Of a DNA stretch of 64,000 nt, positions 25,686 through 34,263 are shown piece by piece. A model generated the notes under the pieces. The model was not told where the DNA came from, did not search any database, and saw nothing but the letters and a program-made list of their open reading frames with translations. Position 1 is the first letter of the stretch; every line of letters starts with the position of its first letter. Location of the stretch: assembly GCF_014649695.1 (NCBI RefSeq), contig NZ_BMTN01000002.1, positions 744,001 through 808,000 of the forward strand, written 5' to 3'. The stretch is from Streptomyces kurssanovii (lineage in GTDB: Bacteria > Actinomycetota > Actinomycetes > Streptomycetales > Streptomycetaceae). A program made the position numbers and the translations under genes.

Positions 25686-26849
25686 TCAGACGCGCATGGG
25701 CTGCGGCGACTCGCGGCGGTCGGCGTCGGGGCCCGGGTACTCGCGGATGATCTCGTAGCGGGTGTTGCGCTCCACGGGACGGAAGCCGGCGTCGCGGATC
25801 AGGTCGAGCAGGTCGTCACGGGTCAGCTTGTTCGGCGTCCCGTAGTTGTCCGCGTCGTGGGTGATCTTGTACTCGACGACCGAGCCGTCCATGTCGTCGG
25901 CGCCGTGCTGGAGGGCGAGCTGGGCGGTCTGCACACCGTGCATCACCCAGAAGACCTTGACGTGCGGCACGTTGTCGAACAGCAGACGCGACACGGCGAA
26001 GGTCTTGAGCGCCTCAGCGCCGGTCGCCATCGTGGTGCGCGCCTGGAGCTTGTTGCGGACCTTGCCGTCCTGCATGTCGACGAAGTCGTGCTGATACCGC
26101 AGCGGGATGAAGACCTGGAAACCGCCGGTCTCGTCCTGGAGTTCACGAAGCCGCAGCACATGGTCGACCCGGTGGCGCGGCTCCTCGATGTGCCCGTACA
26201 GCATGGTGCACGGGGTCTTGAGGCCCTTCTCGTGCGCCAGGCGGTGGATGCGCGACCAGTCCTCCCAGTGGGTGCGGTGGTCGACGATGTGCTGGCGGAC
26301 CTCCCAGTCGAAGATCTCCGCGCCGCCGCCGGTCAGCGACTCCAGACCGGCCTCGATGAGCTCGTCGAGGATCTCGGAGGCGCTGAGCCCGGAGATCGTC
26401 TCGAAGTGGTGGATCTCGGTGGCGGTGAAGGCCTTCAGCGAGACGTTCGGCAGGGCCTTCTTGAGCTCGGAGAGCGAGCGCGGGTAGTACCGCCAGGGCA
26501 GGTTGGGGTGGAGCCCGTTGACGATGTGCAGCTCGGTGAGGTTCTCGCCCTCCATCGCCTTCGCGAGGCGGACGGCCTCCTCGATGCGCATGGTGTAAGC
26601 GTCCTTCTCGCCCGGCTTGCGCTGGAACGAGCAGTAGGCGCACGACGCGGTGCACACGTTGGTCATGTTGAGGTGGCGGTTGACGTTGAAGTGGACGACG
26701 TCGCCGTTCTTGCGGGTGCGCACCTCGTGCGCGAGACCGCCGAGCCATGCCAGGTCGTCCGACTCGTAGAGGGCGATGCCGTCCTCACGCGTCAGCCGCT
26801 CACCGGCCCGGACCTTCTCCTCGAGCTCGCGCTTGAGTCCTGCGTCCAC
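25686..26849 (-). CDS. mqnE: aminofutalosine synthase
   Basis: MqnE is the radical SAM enzyme that joins 3-enolpyruvyl-benzoate to an adenosyl radical, giving aminodeoxyfutalosine. The 387-residue protein carries C66-x3-C70-x2-C73 (TNVCTASCAYCSFQR) and the family segments ELHIVNGLHPNLPW and GGGAEIFDWEVRQ. The GTG at 26849 has GGGAGG about 10 nt upstream. It follows an Lrp/AsnC gene on the same strand by 50 nt and ends at a strong terminator. The fold parallels MqnC. Confidence 0.96.
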   Translation of the reverse strand: MDAGLKRELEEKVRAGERLTREDGIALYESDDLAWLGGLAHEVRTRKNGDVVHFNVNRHLNMTNVCTASCAYCSFQRKPGEKDAYTMRIEEAVRLAKAMEGENLTELHIVNGLHPNLPWRYYPRSLSELKKALPNVSLKAFTATEIHHFETISGLSASEILDELIEAGLESLTGGGAEIFDWEVRQHIVDHRTHWEDWSRIHRLAHEKGLKTPCTMLYGHIEEPRHRVDHVLRLRELQDETGGFQVFIPLRYQHDFVDMQDGKVRNKLQARTTMATGAEALKTFAVSRLLFDNVPHVKVFWVMHGVQTAQLALQHGADDMDGSVVEYKITHDADNYGTPNKLTRDDLLDLIRDAGFRPVERNTRYEIIREYPGPDADRRESPQPMRV

Positions 26850-26899
26850 TTCGGGCCGCCTCCCATACGTCTACCAATCGGGCTCCACCCACGGTATCC

Positions 26900-27355
26900 C
26901 TAGCTCTCCTCCGGCAGGTCGCCGACCCGGTTCTCCCACTTGGTGGAGAGCACGATGGTGGTCCGGGTGCGGGAGACGCCGCGCGTCCCGGAGAGCCGGC
27001 GGATCGTCTTCTCGAGGCCGTCCACGTCGCTCGCGCGCACCTTGAGCATGTACGAGTCGTCGCCGGCGATGAACCAGCAGTCCTCGATCTCCGCCAGGTC
27101 CTTCAGCCGGCGCGCCACGTCCTCGTGGTCGGCGGCGTCGGAGAGCGAGATGCCGATCAGGGCCGTGACGCCGAGGCCCAGGGAGCGGGCGTCGACGGTG
27201 GCGCGGTATCCGGTGATGACGCCCGCCGCTTCCAGGCGGTTGATGCGGTCGGTGACGGAGGGGCCGGAGAGCCCCACGAGCCGGCCGAGCTCGGCGTACG
27301 AAGCCCTGCCGTTCTCGCGCAGGGCCTGGATGAGCTGCCTGTCCACGGCGTCCAT
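26900..27355 (-). CDS. Lrp/AsnC-family transcriptional regulator
   Basis: This 151-residue regulator has an N-terminal winged helix (MDAVDRQLIQALRENGRASY, then ELGRLVGLSGPSVTDRINRLE) and a C-terminal RAM ligand domain with DDSYMLKVR. Family members bind amino acids or small metabolites and often control neighbouring genes. The ATG at 27355 follows GGAAGG with 9-nt spacing; the upstream extension is rejected. It lies immediately 5' of mqnE and opposite a small ORF, so either could be its target. Confidence 0.93.
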   Translation of the reverse strand: MDAVDRQLIQALRENGRASYAELGRLVGLSGPSVTDRINRLEAAGVITGYRATVDARSLGLGVTALIGISLSDAADHEDVARRLKDLAEIEDCWFIAGDDSYMLKVRASDVDGLEKTIRRLSGTRGVSRTRTTIVLSTKWENRVGDLPEES

Positions 27356-27485
27356 AGACTCAAGCCTTCCATTATTCAGCGATACCGCAAGTTTACGTGT
27401 AGAATCTAAGGTACACAGGGGCGACACCCTGCGATTTACTCAAATGATCAGAACTGATCCCACAGGATCACGATCCATACAGGAG
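27356..27485. promoter_or_regulatory. AT-rich divergent promoter of lrp-like gene and small ORF
   Basis: This 130-nt region is clearly less GC-rich than its surroundings. It contains TAGAAT (27409-27414) as a plus-strand -10 candidate, the inverted repeat CAGGG-GCGACA-CCCTG, and three TGATC or GGATC repeats near 27444-27470. Lrp/AsnC proteins commonly bind such AT-rich DNA in front of their own gene. Confidence 0.55.
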
Positions 27486-27632
27486 ATGACACTCACCGTG
27501 TACACGATCGAGATGGCCTACGCCCACATGCGACAGCTGCAGGAGCTGGCCAACCGCTCGCGTGCCCACCAGCCCTCTGCCGCCCGCAAGGCCGCCACGG
27601 CCCGCACCCCGCGCACCGGCAAGAAGCGCTAA
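27486..27632 (+). CDS. small basic protein of unknown function
   Basis: This tiny ORF encodes 48 residues from the ATG at 27486, or 44 from the GTG at 27498. The ATG follows AGGAG with no spacing, while the GTG has 12-nt spacing, so the start is uncertain. The product has a helical first half (YTIEMAYAHMRQLQELANRS) and a basic Ala/Arg/Lys tail ending K-K-R, which suggests nucleic-acid binding. It is divergent from the Lrp/AsnC gene and its stop overlaps the convergent UbiX-like gene. I recognise no named family. Confidence 0.7.
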   Translation: MTLTVYTIEMAYAHMRQLQELANRSRAHQPSAARKAATARTPRTGKKR

Positions 27633-28291
27633 TCGCCTCCGGAGCCACCACCCAGCTCCCCCTTCCAGCGGCGGTACAGCCGATGCGGCACCCCTGCCGC
27701 GTCGAGCACCCGCCCCGCGACGAAGTCCACCAGATCCTGGATGTGCGTCGCCCCCGCGTAGAACGCCGGAGAGGCGGGCAGCACCACTGCGCCCGCCTCG
27801 TCCAGCGTGACCAGGTGCTTCAGCGTCTGTCCGTTCAGCGGGGTCTCCCGCACGGCGACCACCAGAGGGCGCCGTTCCTTGAGCGTCACGCTCGCCGCCC
27901 GCTGCAGCAGGTCCTTCGAGAGTCCGAGCGCCACACCCGCCACACAGGCGGTCGACGCCGGCACGATCAGCATTCCCTTGACCGGGTACGACCCCGACGA
28001 CGGCCCGGCGGCGAGGTCCCCGGCCGCCCAGTGCCGCACGTCGCTCACATCGACGTCGAAGCTGTCCGGCTTCCCGTCGGCTCCCCGGGCCAGCCACTGC
28101 CGCAGGTCCTCCTGCCAGCGCGCGTCCCGGAAGGCGATACCGGTCTCGTCGAGCAGCGTCAGCCGCGAGGCCCTGCTGACCACCAGGTCCACGCTCTCGC
28201 CCGCGTCCAGCAGGCCGCGCAGCACGGCGGCCGCGTACGGCGTGCCGGAAGCACCGGACACGCCCACGACCCAGGGCCGTCGACTGTTCAC
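27629..28291 (-). CDS. UbiX-family flavin prenyltransferase
   Basis: UbiX-type enzymes attach a dimethylallyl group to FMN, making the prenyl-FMN cofactor of UbiD decarboxylases. The 220-residue protein has the FMN motif VVGVSGASGTPYAA at the start, the catalytic-core segment IVPASTACVAGVALG, and RPLVVAVRETPLN. The GTG at 28291 has GGAG 9 nt upstream; a GTG at 28306 lacks one. It is close to the UbiA- and UbiD-like genes, so it should support the decarboxylation in menaquinone synthesis. Confidence 0.93.
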   Translation of the reverse strand: MNSRRPWVVGVSGASGTPYAAAVLRGLLDAGESVDLVVSRASRLTLLDETGIAFRDARWQEDLRQWLARGADGKPDSFDVDVSDVRHWAAGDLAAGPSSGSYPVKGMLIVPASTACVAGVALGLSKDLLQRAASVTLKERRPLVVAVRETPLNGQTLKHLVTLDEAGAVVLPASPAFYAGATHIQDLVDFVAGRVLDAAGVPHRLYRRWKGELGGGSGGD

Positions 28292-28401
28292 TTCTTGCTG
28301 CTCCACACCGCCGAGCCTATCCGGCGGCGCGGAAGCGGAACCGGGCACGGTGCGCGGGACGTTCCCGTCATGCAAGCGCGTGCACATCACAGGGGGCGAC
28401 G

Positions 28402-28992
28402 ATGACCCGTACGGAAGCGACCGAGTGGGGCAGATCGGAGCGGGCCAGGGCCGCGGCCAAGCTGGTGCTGGCCTTCGTCGCCCTGCTGTGGGTACTGGAG
28501 GCGGTCGACGTGGCGACGGGACACGCCCTCGACTCCTACGGCGTGGTGGCCCGCGAGCCCGGCGAGCTGGTCGACATCGTGCCGTCGGCGTTCATGCACT
28601 TCGGCTTCGCCCATCTCGCCGCCAACAGCGTCCCGCTGCTGGTCTTCGGCTTCCTCGCAGCGCTGACCGGCGTGCGCCGCTTCCTCGCCGTGGCACTGAT
28701 GATCGTCCTGGTGGCCGGACTCGGCGTCTGGCTGTTCTCCCCCTCGGGGGCCAACACCGCGGGCGCCTCCGGTCTGGTCTTCGGGCTCTTCGGCTACCTC
28801 GTGGTGCGCGGCTTCGTGGAGCGCAAGCTGCTGGACGTGTGCGTGGGCCTGCTGATCGGCGCGGTCTGGGGCAGCTCCATCCTGCTCGGCCTCTCCCCGG
28901 CGAACACGGGCGTGAGCTGGCAGGGCCACCTCTTCGGCCTGCTGGCGGGCACAGCGGCCGCGTTCGTGTTCCGCAGCCGCGGCCGCGCCTGA
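28402..28992 (+). CDS. rhomboid-family intramembrane serine protease
   Basis: This 196-residue membrane protein has six transmembrane segments and all rhomboid hallmarks: H71-x3-N75 (HLAANS), the catalytic serine in GASG (S123) and catalytic H176 (WQGHLFG). It should cleave substrates inside the membrane; targets are unknown. The ATG at 28402 follows AGGGGGCGACG. It is the only plus-strand gene inside the menaquinone group and lies head-to-head with the UbiX-like gene and tail-to-tail with mqnP. Confidence 0.93.
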   Translation: MTRTEATEWGRSERARAAAKLVLAFVALLWVLEAVDVATGHALDSYGVVAREPGELVDIVPSAFMHFGFAHLAANSVPLLVFGFLAALTGVRRFLAVALMIVLVAGLGVWLFSPSGANTAGASGLVFGLFGYLVVRGFVERKLLDVCVGLLIGAVWGSSILLGLSPANTGVSWQGHLFGLLAGTAAAFVFRSRGRA

Positions 28993-29005
28993 CCCGGCGG
29001 GACCG

Positions 29006-29929
29006 TCAGACCGTCAGGCCCCGCACCACGAGATCGAGCAGGGCGCACACGAAGAGCGAGATCCCGATGAAACCGTTCGTCGTGAAGAACGCCCTGTTCA
29101 GACGGGACAGGTCGTGCGGCCGGACGATCGTGTGCTCGTAGAGGAACGCCGCCGCGACGATCACCAAGCCCGCCCAGAACAGCACTCCCGCGTCCGTCGC
29201 CAGCGCGAACCAGACGAGCAGGCCCGTCGTCACGACGTGCGAGGCGCGGGCGCCGTACAGCGCGGCCGGGATACCGAAGCGGGCCGGGACCGACTTCACG
29301 CCGTGGGCGCGGTCGGCCTGGACGTCCTGGCAGGCGAAGATCAGATCGAAGCCGCCGATCCACACGCCCACGGCCAGGCCCAGGATCACCGCGTCCCACG
29401 ACCACTCGCCCGTGACCGCGATCCACGCCCCGACGGGGCCCATGGCCTGCGCGAGGCCGAGGATGGCGTGCGGGAAGTCGGTGAACCGCTTGCCGTACGG
29501 ATAGACCACCATCGGCACGACCGCGACCGGCGCGAGCGCCAGACACAGCGGGTTGAGCAGGGCCGCCGCGCCGAGGAAGACGACCAGCGCGATCAGCGCG
29601 CCGGTCCAGGCGGACCGCACGGACACCGCGCCCGTGACCAGTTCGCGCCCCGCGGTGCGCGGGTTCCGCGCGTCGATCTCCCGGTCGATGATCCGGTTGC
29701 ACGCCATCGCGAAGGTCCGCAGACCCACCATGGCGACGGTGACGAGCAGCAGGTCCGTCCAGTGGACCTGCCCGTCGAGGCGGAACATCGCGGTGAGGGC
29801 GGCGATGTAGGCGAACGGCAGCGCGAAGACCGAGTGCTCGATCATCACCAGCCGCAGGAAGGCCTTCACCTTCCCGGTCGGCTGCGGTGCCGGGCCGGAA
29901 CCCACGACCCCGTCGGCGGTCGCCATCAT
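29006..29929 (-). CDS. mqnP: UbiA-family prenyltransferase, menaquinone pathway
   Basis: This 307-residue integral membrane enzyme attaches the polyprenyl chain to the naphthoate ring precursor. It has about eight transmembrane helices and both Asp-rich motifs: N78-x3-D82-x3-D86 (NRIIDREID) and D202-x3-D206 (DVQADRAHG). Its ATG at 29929 overlaps the stop of the unknown upstream gene by 4 bp. Context with UbiD- and UbiX-like proteins supports the futalosine-pathway role rather than haem or ubiquinone synthesis. Confidence 0.93.
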   Translation of the reverse strand: MMATADGVVGSGPAPQPTGKVKAFLRLVMIEHSVFALPFAYIAALTAMFRLDGQVHWTDLLLVTVAMVGLRTFAMACNRIIDREIDARNPRTAGRELVTGAVSVRSAWTGALIALVVFLGAAALLNPLCLALAPVAVVPMVVYPYGKRFTDFPHAILGLAQAMGPVGAWIAVTGEWSWDAVILGLAVGVWIGGFDLIFACQDVQADRAHGVKSVPARFGIPAALYGARASHVVTTGLLVWFALATDAGVLFWAGLVIVAAAFLYEHTIVRPHDLSRLNRAFFTTNGFIGISLFVCALLDLVVRGLTV

Positions 29930-30399
29930 CGAAGGCTCCCGAGGAACGCGTCGAGGTCGGCCAGCAGCCCGGCGACGGGCAGCGGGCCCGTCTCCACGGT
30001 CAGCGGCGTCCCGGTCTCGTCGTCGGGCGGGGTGACGTGCGCCGTGAAGGCGTACGCGTCCGTGCCGGCCGGACGGCCGTCCAGGCTGAGCACCGCCCCG
30101 CCGTCGACCGTGAAAGGCCCGGATGCCGCGGCGAGCTCCGCGCGCAGCCGCTCCGCGAAATCGGCGGGCTCCGCGTCGCGCACACCGGGCAGCTCGAAGC
30201 CGTCGCCCTCACCGTGGTGCTCCAGGAGGACCGCCCAGGTGTCACCGGGGCCCGCGAACTCCTCCGGCGATACGCCCGCCTGCTCGGCGGCCAGCCGGAC
30301 GCCCGGGTCGGCCGGGTCGAGCTCGGGGCGCACCAGGGCCACATAGTCGGTGTCGGTGCCGATGAAGAGGGCGGGGCCGCCCACGGCGATGGGACTCAC
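29926..30399 (-). CDS. unknown protein coupled to ubiD-like and mqnP genes
   Basis: I do not recognise this 157-residue cytoplasmic protein. It is acidic, with no transmembrane or signal segment; visible parts are an N-terminal strand (PIAVGGPALFIGTD), a helical segment DFAERLRAELAAA and a C-terminal leucine-rich helix (VAGLLADLDAFLG). The GTG at 30399 overlaps the stop of the UbiD-like gene by 4 bp (GTGA) and its own stop overlaps the mqnP start by 4 bp. This double overlap suggests coexpression at equal level and a role in the late menaquinone steps, but that is inference. Confidence 0.82.
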   Translation of the reverse strand: MSPIAVGGPALFIGTDTDYVALVRPELDPADPGVRLAAEQAGVSPEEFAGPGDTWAVLLEHHGEGDGFELPGVRDAEPADFAERLRAELAAASGPFTVDGGAVLSLDGRPAGTDAYAFTAHVTPPDDETGTPLTVETGPLPVAGLLADLDAFLGSLR

Positions 30400-31847
30400 A
30401 GTCCGTACTCCTTCCACCGGCGGTCGACGAGCGCCGCCGTCGCGGGATCGGACTCGACCATCTCCGGCCAGCCCCCGTCCCGCGTATACCCCTCCTCCGG
30501 CAGTTTGCGCGTCGCGTCGATGCCCGCCTTGCCGCCCCAGAACTGCTGGTAGGAGGCGTGGTCCAGATGGTCGACGGGGCCTTCGACGACGGTGAGGTCG
30601 CGTGCGTAGTCGGTGTTGCCGAGCGCCCGCCAGGAGACTTCGTGCAGGTCGTGGACGTCGCAGTCCTTGTCCACCACCACGATCAGCTTGGTCAGCGACA
30701 TCATGTGCGCGCCCCAGATGGCGTGCATGACCTTCTGCGCGTGCTTCGGGTACTTCTTGTCGATCGAGACGATCGCGCAGTTGTGGAAGCCGCCCGACTC
30801 CGGCAGGTGGTAGTCCACGATGTCCGGCACGATGATCTTCAGCAGGGGCAGGAAGAACCGCTCCGTCGCCCGCCCCAGCGGCCCGTCCTCCGTCGGTGGC
30901 CGGCCCACCACGATCGACTGGAGCAGCGGCCGCTTGCGCATCGTGACGCAGTCGATGGTCAGCGCCGGGAAGGGTTCCTGCGGCGTGTAGAAGCCGGTGT
31001 GGTCGCCGAAGGGGCCCTCCGGCAGCATCTCCCCGGGCTCCAGCCAGCCCTCCAGCACGACCTCGGCGTTCGCCGGTACCTGGAGCGGCACCGTCTTGCA
31101 GTCGACCATCTCGATCCTCTTGCCCGCGACGAAGCCGGCGAACAGGTACTCGTCGATGTCGCCGGGCAGCGGCGCGGTCGAGGCGTACGTCACGGCCGGT
31201 GGGCAGCCGAACGCGATGGCGACCGGCAGCCGCTCGCCCCGTTCGGCGGCCACGGCGTAGTGGTTGCGGCTGTCCTTGTGGATCTGCCAGTGCATGCCGA
31301 TGGTGCGCCGGTCATGGCGCTGAAGGCGGTAGAGGCCGAGGTTCCGTACGCCCGTCTCCGGGTGCTTGGTGTGGGTGAGGCCCAGGTTGAAGAAGGAGCC
31401 GCCGTCCTTGGGCCAGGTGAACAGCGCGGGCAGGGCGTCCAGGTCGACGTCGTCGCCGCGCAGGACGACCTCGTGCACGGGCGCGTCCTTCACCTTCTTC
31501 GGCGGCACGTGCACCATCGACCCGAGCTTGCCGAACGCCTCGCGCACCCCGATGAAGCCGTGCGGCAGTTCGGGCTTGAGCAGCCCGCCGATCTTGTCGC
31601 TGATCTCGGCGTAGGACTTCAGCCCGAGCGACTTCAGCAGCCGGCGGTCGGTGCCGAACACGTTCATCGCGAGCGGCATCGCGGAGCCGCGCACGTTCTC
31701 GAACAGCAGGGCCGGGCCGCCTGCCTTGTTCACCCGGTCGACGATCTCCCCGACCTCGAGATACGGGTCGACTTCGGCCTTGATGCGCTTGAGGTCGCCC
31801 TCGCGCTCCAGCGCCCGGAGCAGGGAGCGAAGATCGTCGTAAGCCAT
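30396..31847 (-). CDS. UbiD-family decarboxylase of menaquinone synthesis
   Basis: This 483-residue prenyl-FMN-dependent decarboxylase would remove the carboxyl group from the naphthoate precursor. Family segments include GGPALLFENV, the E-G-P-F-G-D-H-T-G-F-Y region with catalytic Glu and Arg context near 285, and YPKHAQKVMHAIWG. The ATG at 31847 gives the usual N-terminus MAYDDLRS. Its cofactor would come from the UbiX-like protein encoded 2 kb away. It heads a three-gene group with the unknown protein and mqnP, all overlapping by 4 bp. Confidence 0.94.
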   Translation of the reverse strand: MAYDDLRSLLRALEREGDLKRIKAEVDPYLEVGEIVDRVNKAGGPALLFENVRGSAMPLAMNVFGTDRRLLKSLGLKSYAEISDKIGGLLKPELPHGFIGVREAFGKLGSMVHVPPKKVKDAPVHEVVLRGDDVDLDALPALFTWPKDGGSFFNLGLTHTKHPETGVRNLGLYRLQRHDRRTIGMHWQIHKDSRNHYAVAAERGERLPVAIAFGCPPAVTYASTAPLPGDIDEYLFAGFVAGKRIEMVDCKTVPLQVPANAEVVLEGWLEPGEMLPEGPFGDHTGFYTPQEPFPALTIDCVTMRKRPLLQSIVVGRPPTEDGPLGRATERFFLPLLKIIVPDIVDYHLPESGGFHNCAIVSIDKKYPKHAQKVMHAIWGAHMMSLTKLIVVVDKDCDVHDLHEVSWRALGNTDYARDLTVVEGPVDHLDHASYQQFWGGKAGIDATRKLPEEGYTRDGGWPEMVESDPATAALVDRRWKEYGL

Positions 31848-31937
31848 GGGGTCAAGTATCGGTCACCCGCTACCCTGGCCCCGTCACCGGGGCCGGGGAA
31901 ACGCCGCCCCGCCTAAGTCTCCAGGGGGCTGTCCCAC

Positions 31938-32327
31938 ATGCTCAGGGCGCTGATGTACATCCTGCCGCTGGCGCTGACGATCTACGCGTTCGTCGACTGC
32001 CTGAACACCCCCGAGGACGAGGCGAAGCATCTCCCCAAGCTGGCCTGGGTGTTCATCATCCTGCTGTTCTGGATCGTCGGCCCGATCGTCTGGTTCGCCG
32101 CCGGCAAGATGCGGCACGCCCCGGCCGGCGGCCGCACCCCGTCCGAGTGGCACCGCAACCACCGCACGCAGTGGGTCGCCCCCGACGACAACCCCGACTT
32201 CCTGAAGTCCCTCAAGGACGAGAACGAGAAGGACGAGGCGGTCCTCAAGGACTGGGAGGCCGACCTGCGCCGCCGCGAGGACGAGCTGAAGAAGCGCGAG
32301 CAGGGCGGCGAGGGCGACAAGTCCTGA
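31938..32327 (+). CDS. PLDc_N-domain membrane protein
   Basis: This 129-residue protein has two N-terminal transmembrane helices (about residues 4-22 and 35-55) of the phospholipase D nuclease N-terminal (PLDc_N) type, without any nuclease domain. The C-terminal half is hydrophilic and ends in a charged coiled-coil-like helix (residues 90-125, many Lys/Glu/Asp). Function unknown. The LysR gene starts 2 nt after its stop, so the two are cotranscribed. Confidence 0.88.
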   Translation: MLRALMYILPLALTIYAFVDCLNTPEDEAKHLPKLAWVFIILLFWIVGPIVWFAAGKMRHAPAGGRTPSEWHRNHRTQWVAPDDNPDFLKSLKDENEKDEAVLKDWEADLRRREDELKKREQGGEGDKS

Positions 32328-32328
32328 C

Positions 32329-33222
32329 GTGGAGATCCGCCTGCTGGTCACCTTCGAGAAGGTCGCCGCCCACCTCAGCTTCACGCAGGCCGCGGCCGAG
32401 CTGAAGTACGCCCAGTCGAGCGTCACCACCCAGATCCGCTCGCTGGAGAGCTCCCTGGGCACCGAGCTGTTCGACCGGCTCGGCAGCCGCATCCGGCTCA
32501 CGGAGGCGGGCGAGCGGCTGGTGCCCTACGCCCGAAGGATCATCGAGCTGTCCGAGGAGGCGCGCGCGGCCGTCGTCGAGACCGACGAACCGGCGGGCGC
32601 CATCAACATCGGCACCATGGAGTCGCTCACCTCCTACCGGCTCCCGGAACTGCTCGAGCTGTTCCACCACCGCTATCCGCGGGTCAAGCTTTCCCTGCGC
32701 CCCACCCTGGGCGACGAGACCCGGCAGGCGCTGCGCCTCGGCGTGTACGACATCGGCTTCCTGATGGAACAGGAGACGGAGCACACGGGCCTCCGGAGCG
32801 AGGTCCTGGCTCCGGAGCCGCTGGTGCTGGTGGCCGCGCCCGGCCATCCGCTGGCGGGGGCCGGGGAGCTGACCACCGCCGACCTGGCGGAGGCCCAGCT
32901 GGTGGGCACCGAACCGGGCTGCCCGTACCGGGACCTGTTCGAGGGCGAGCTGCGCGAGCGGACCGGGGCGCCGCCGCCGTTCATGGAGTTCGGCACGATC
33001 GAGGCCACCAAGCGGGGTGTGACCGCGGGTCTCGGGGTCGCGTTGCTGCCCCGGATGACGGTCCGTGCAGAGCTGGCGTCCGGGGCGCTGGTCGCGCTGC
33101 CGTGGGAGCCGCCGTTCCGGCTGCACACGCAGGTGGCGTGGCGGGAGGGGAAGCGGCTGCCCCGGCATGTGCGGCTGTTCATCGACGAGACGGTGCGGCT
33201 GGTGCGGGAGCAGGAGTCGTAG
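32329..33222 (+). CDS. LysR-family transcriptional regulator
   Basis: This 297-residue activator has the N-terminal winged helix (FTQAAAELKYAQSSVTTQIR, then LESSLGTELFDR) and a type-2 periplasmic-binding effector domain from about residue 88 (AGAINIGTMESLTSYRLPEL). The GTG at 32329 comes 2 nt after the PLDc_N stop. Unlike many LysR genes it has no divergent partner; its 3' end overlaps the convergent EamA exporter gene by 44 bp, and that exporter is a possible target. Confidence 0.93.
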   Translation: MEIRLLVTFEKVAAHLSFTQAAAELKYAQSSVTTQIRSLESSLGTELFDRLGSRIRLTEAGERLVPYARRIIELSEEARAAVVETDEPAGAINIGTMESLTSYRLPELLELFHHRYPRVKLSLRPTLGDETRQALRLGVYDIGFLMEQETEHTGLRSEVLAPEPLVLVAAPGHPLAGAGELTTADLAEAQLVGTEPGCPYRDLFEGELRERTGAPPPFMEFGTIEATKRGVTAGLGVALLPRMTVRAELASGALVALPWEPPFRLHTQVAWREGKRLPRHVRLFIDETVRLVREQES

Positions 33223-34156
33223 CGGGGCCCTGGGTCGTAGCGGGAGCCTGGGTCGTCGCGGAGCAGGCGGCGGTGCGCGGCTGCCGGGCGCGGTTGATCC
33301 GCAGCGAGGCCAGCAGGATCAGCGGGACGCCCAGCGCCTGGACGAGCCCGATGTGGTGCCCGTACACGGCCCGGTCCGCGACCATGGCGACGGCCGGGTA
33401 GACGAAGGCCAGCACGGCGATCTTCGCGGTGGCGAGCTTCTGGTAGGCCGAGTACATCAGCACGTACATCAGGCAGGTGTGGATCAGGCCGAGGCCCACC
33501 AGCCAGGCCCAGCCGGCGCCGAGGCCGCTCACCGCCGCGAAGTCGGCGAAGGGCAGCAGCAGCGGGATACCGACCAGCACCTGCACCAGCGCCACCAGAT
33601 GCGGCTTCACCCCGGTGACACGCTTGGTGATCACCGTCGAGACCGCGTAGAACAGCGCGGCCAGCAGGGCGAATCCCAGCCCGGCGAGCGGGCCGGGGTC
33701 CGTGGGGCTCACCCCAGAGACGAGGACGAGGCCGGCGAACGCGACGCCGAGCCAGCCGAAGGTCGCGGCGGTCAGCCGCTCCTTGAACAGCAGCGCGCCG
33801 AGCAGCACCACGTAGAACGGCTGGGTGTGGTAGACGACGGTCGCGAGCGAGATGGACGACTCCTCGTACGCCTCGAAGAGGAACACCCAGTTGAAGACGA
33901 TGAACACGCCGCCGAGCGCGGCGAGCGCCAGCTTCTTCGGCGTGAAGGCGTGGTCGGTGAAGTAGCCGCGTGCCAGGCAGTAGGCGCCGAGCGCGAGGGC
34001 GCCGAACAGGCAGCGGAAGAACACGACCTCGAACGGGGAGGCGCCCGACTCGACGACGAAGATGCCGAGGGTGCCGGAGAGCACCATGGCCAGGGTGAGT
34101 TCGACGGTGCCGCGCCGGGTGGCGTTCGCGGCGGTCTGCGCGGTCTCGGTGGTCAT
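33179..34156 (-). CDS. EamA-family (DMT superfamily) exporter
   Basis: This 325-residue protein has ten predicted transmembrane helices in two EamA repeats (about 18-140 and 160-285), as in amino-acid or metabolite exporters such as RhaT and YdcZ relatives. A Pro/Ala/Thr-rich tail follows. The ATG at 34156 has no Shine-Dalgarno, but a promoter-like pair ends 7 nt upstream, so the message may be leaderless. The tail overlaps the LysR gene by 44 bp. Substrate unknown. Confidence 0.91.
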   Translation of the reverse strand: MTTETAQTAANATRRGTVELTLAMVLSGTLGIFVVESGASPFEVVFFRCLFGALALGAYCLARGYFTDHAFTPKKLALAALGGVFIVFNWVFLFEAYEESSISLATVVYHTQPFYVVLLGALLFKERLTAATFGWLGVAFAGLVLVSGVSPTDPGPLAGLGFALLAALFYAVSTVITKRVTGVKPHLVALVQVLVGIPLLLPFADFAAVSGLGAGWAWLVGLGLIHTCLMYVLMYSAYQKLATAKIAVLAFVYPAVAMVADRAVYGHHIGLVQALGVPLILLASLRINRARQPRTAACSATTQAPATTQGPATTPAPAPAAPSRR

Positions 34157-34193
34157 GTCTGTGAAGCTACGAGCGGCACACCGGGGCGGTCCA
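34157..34193 (-). promoter_or_regulatory. candidate leaderless promoter of the EamA gene
   Basis: On the minus strand TGGACC (34188-34193), an 18-bp spacer and TAGCTT (34164-34169) are followed by 7 nt and the ATG. The match is moderate, but the lack of a ribosome site supports it. Confidence 0.45.
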
Positions 34194-34263
34194 CGCGCCA
34201 GTGGGGCGTCCTGCCGATGGGCCCATAGGCGCGTCCGATAGGCCCGACCCTGAGAGGAAGCGC

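Noticed and set aside
23054-25750. An 898-codon plus-strand open frame across the DAACS transporter
   Set aside because: It is an antisense shadow caused by GC bias, rich in Asp/Gly/Arg repeats with no conserved motif.
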